The notes beneath the pieces were generated by a model that did not search any database, was not told where the DNA came from, and was given only the letters and a program-made list of their open reading frames with translations. Position numbers and translations under genes: made by a program. 64,000 bases of DNA, taken from positions 6,257,733-6,321,732 of the forward strand of contig CM019068.1 in NCBI GenBank assembly GCA_009667805.1, read 5' to 3'. Below are positions 63,742-64,000 of the stretch, piece after piece. This DNA comes from Leptobrachium leishanense. Lineage: Eukaryota > Chordata > Amphibia > Anura > Megophryidae. Position 1 is the first letter of the stretch. Every line of letters starts with the position of its first letter.

Positions 63742-64000
63742 TACCGTACAGGGATTTACACTCATTATAACCCCCTGAATCTTATCCCTGTACAGCAGTG
63801 ACTGACCCCACAGCTCTCCCTGTATTCTGCCCAATCCCTGGCTGCTGAAATGCTGCAGTAAAGTGCGTTGAACATTTTGTTACAGTGAGGGTTAGTGTTG
63901 CTATTTGCATCTTATTTACAGTAATACAGAGTGAGTGGAGAGAGTGAAAAGAAACAGGGTTATTCAGAGAAAGGTAAAAACCAGGAGAACGTGCAGGAGA
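63742..64000. other. Unique sequence; possible MITE start at 63955
   Basis: No exon 1 of the A2M-like gene recognised here. CAGGGTTATTCAGAGAAAGG at 63955 could start another CAGGGTTAT MITE cut by the window end, but the match beyond the first 11 bases is weak. Confidence 0.35.

Noticed and set aside
62336..63834. Overlapping 60-155-codon frames on both strands
   Set aside because: Products of the 52-bp minisatellite, with no recognisable domain.
47979..64000. Exon 1 (signal peptide) of the A2M-like gene
   Set aside because: I looked on the minus strand for an ATG with a hydrophobic stretch ending two bases into a codon before a GT. Nothing convincing was found; nearly all of the segment is repeats.

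Overview
The window is vertebrate nuclear DNA, most likely from a frog or toad. It carries eight coding exons of an alpha-2-macroglobulin (A2M) family gene, huge introns packed with transposons, and several megarepeat-like minisatellites. The anuran assignment is an inference: the CR1 and L2 LINE tails (the ACATAG-rich tails, and the tail ending near TATAAATAAAGAATAAT) look like those I know from anuran genomes, and Penelope-type, hAT, Tc1 and Harbinger-like families occur together. There is no bacterial operon structure, CRISPR array, rRNA or tRNA.

The host gene is on the minus strand. Exon 2 is at 47792-47978, 3 at 43026-43185, 4 at 33173-33225, 5 at 22414-22434, 6 at 21343-21499, 7 at 16467-16551, 8 at 13383-13506 and 9 at 8638-8755. 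All eight have GT-AG boundaries, phases that join without a stop (905 nt, about 301 codons), and lengths that match the human A2M exons exactly or differ by multiples of three as far as I recall them. Exon 1 (signal peptide) should lie beyond 64000 and exon 10 onward before position 1. The product would be a secreted, broad-range protease-trapping protein; only the N-terminal macroglobulin (MG) domains are seen here.

Layout. 867-8122 is a five-level nest: a hAT-like shell with a 55-bp array, an old LINE tail, a CR1 LINE, and a young LTR retrotransposon without pol. 8948-9684 is an element made of consecutive hairpins. 10303-13152 is a large inverted-repeat element holding a CAGGGTTAT MITE. 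14609-16158 is a dead Tc1-like element. 16598-18002 is a 20-bp array split by a Harbinger-like MITE. 18220-20565 is a repeat with an inverted arm and an L2 LINE in its loop. 23759-31826 is a hAT element with an inverted L2 inside its transposase gene. 34030-38322 holds LINE and Penelope fragments and an internally replaced hAT derivative. 40022-41547 is a second dead Tc1-like element. 43592-47750 holds 79-, 36- and 24-bp arrays. 48405-52567 is a 39-bp array invaded twice by the CAGGGTTAT MITE. 52709-61414 is a second hAT, inverted relative to the first and containing a nearly complete L2 with a 2A-like peptide. 61423-63741 holds a LINE fragment, a foldback MITE and 76- and 52-bp arrays.

No transposon here has an uninterrupted set of genes, so the mobile elements act as passengers in the A2M-like introns. 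The most unusual items are the pol-less LTR element with its own ORFs, the hairpin-chain element, the hAT derivative with a foreign interior and a long hairpin, the 2A-like motif in L2, and the higher-order structure of the 79-bp array. All identities were read by eye without database searches.
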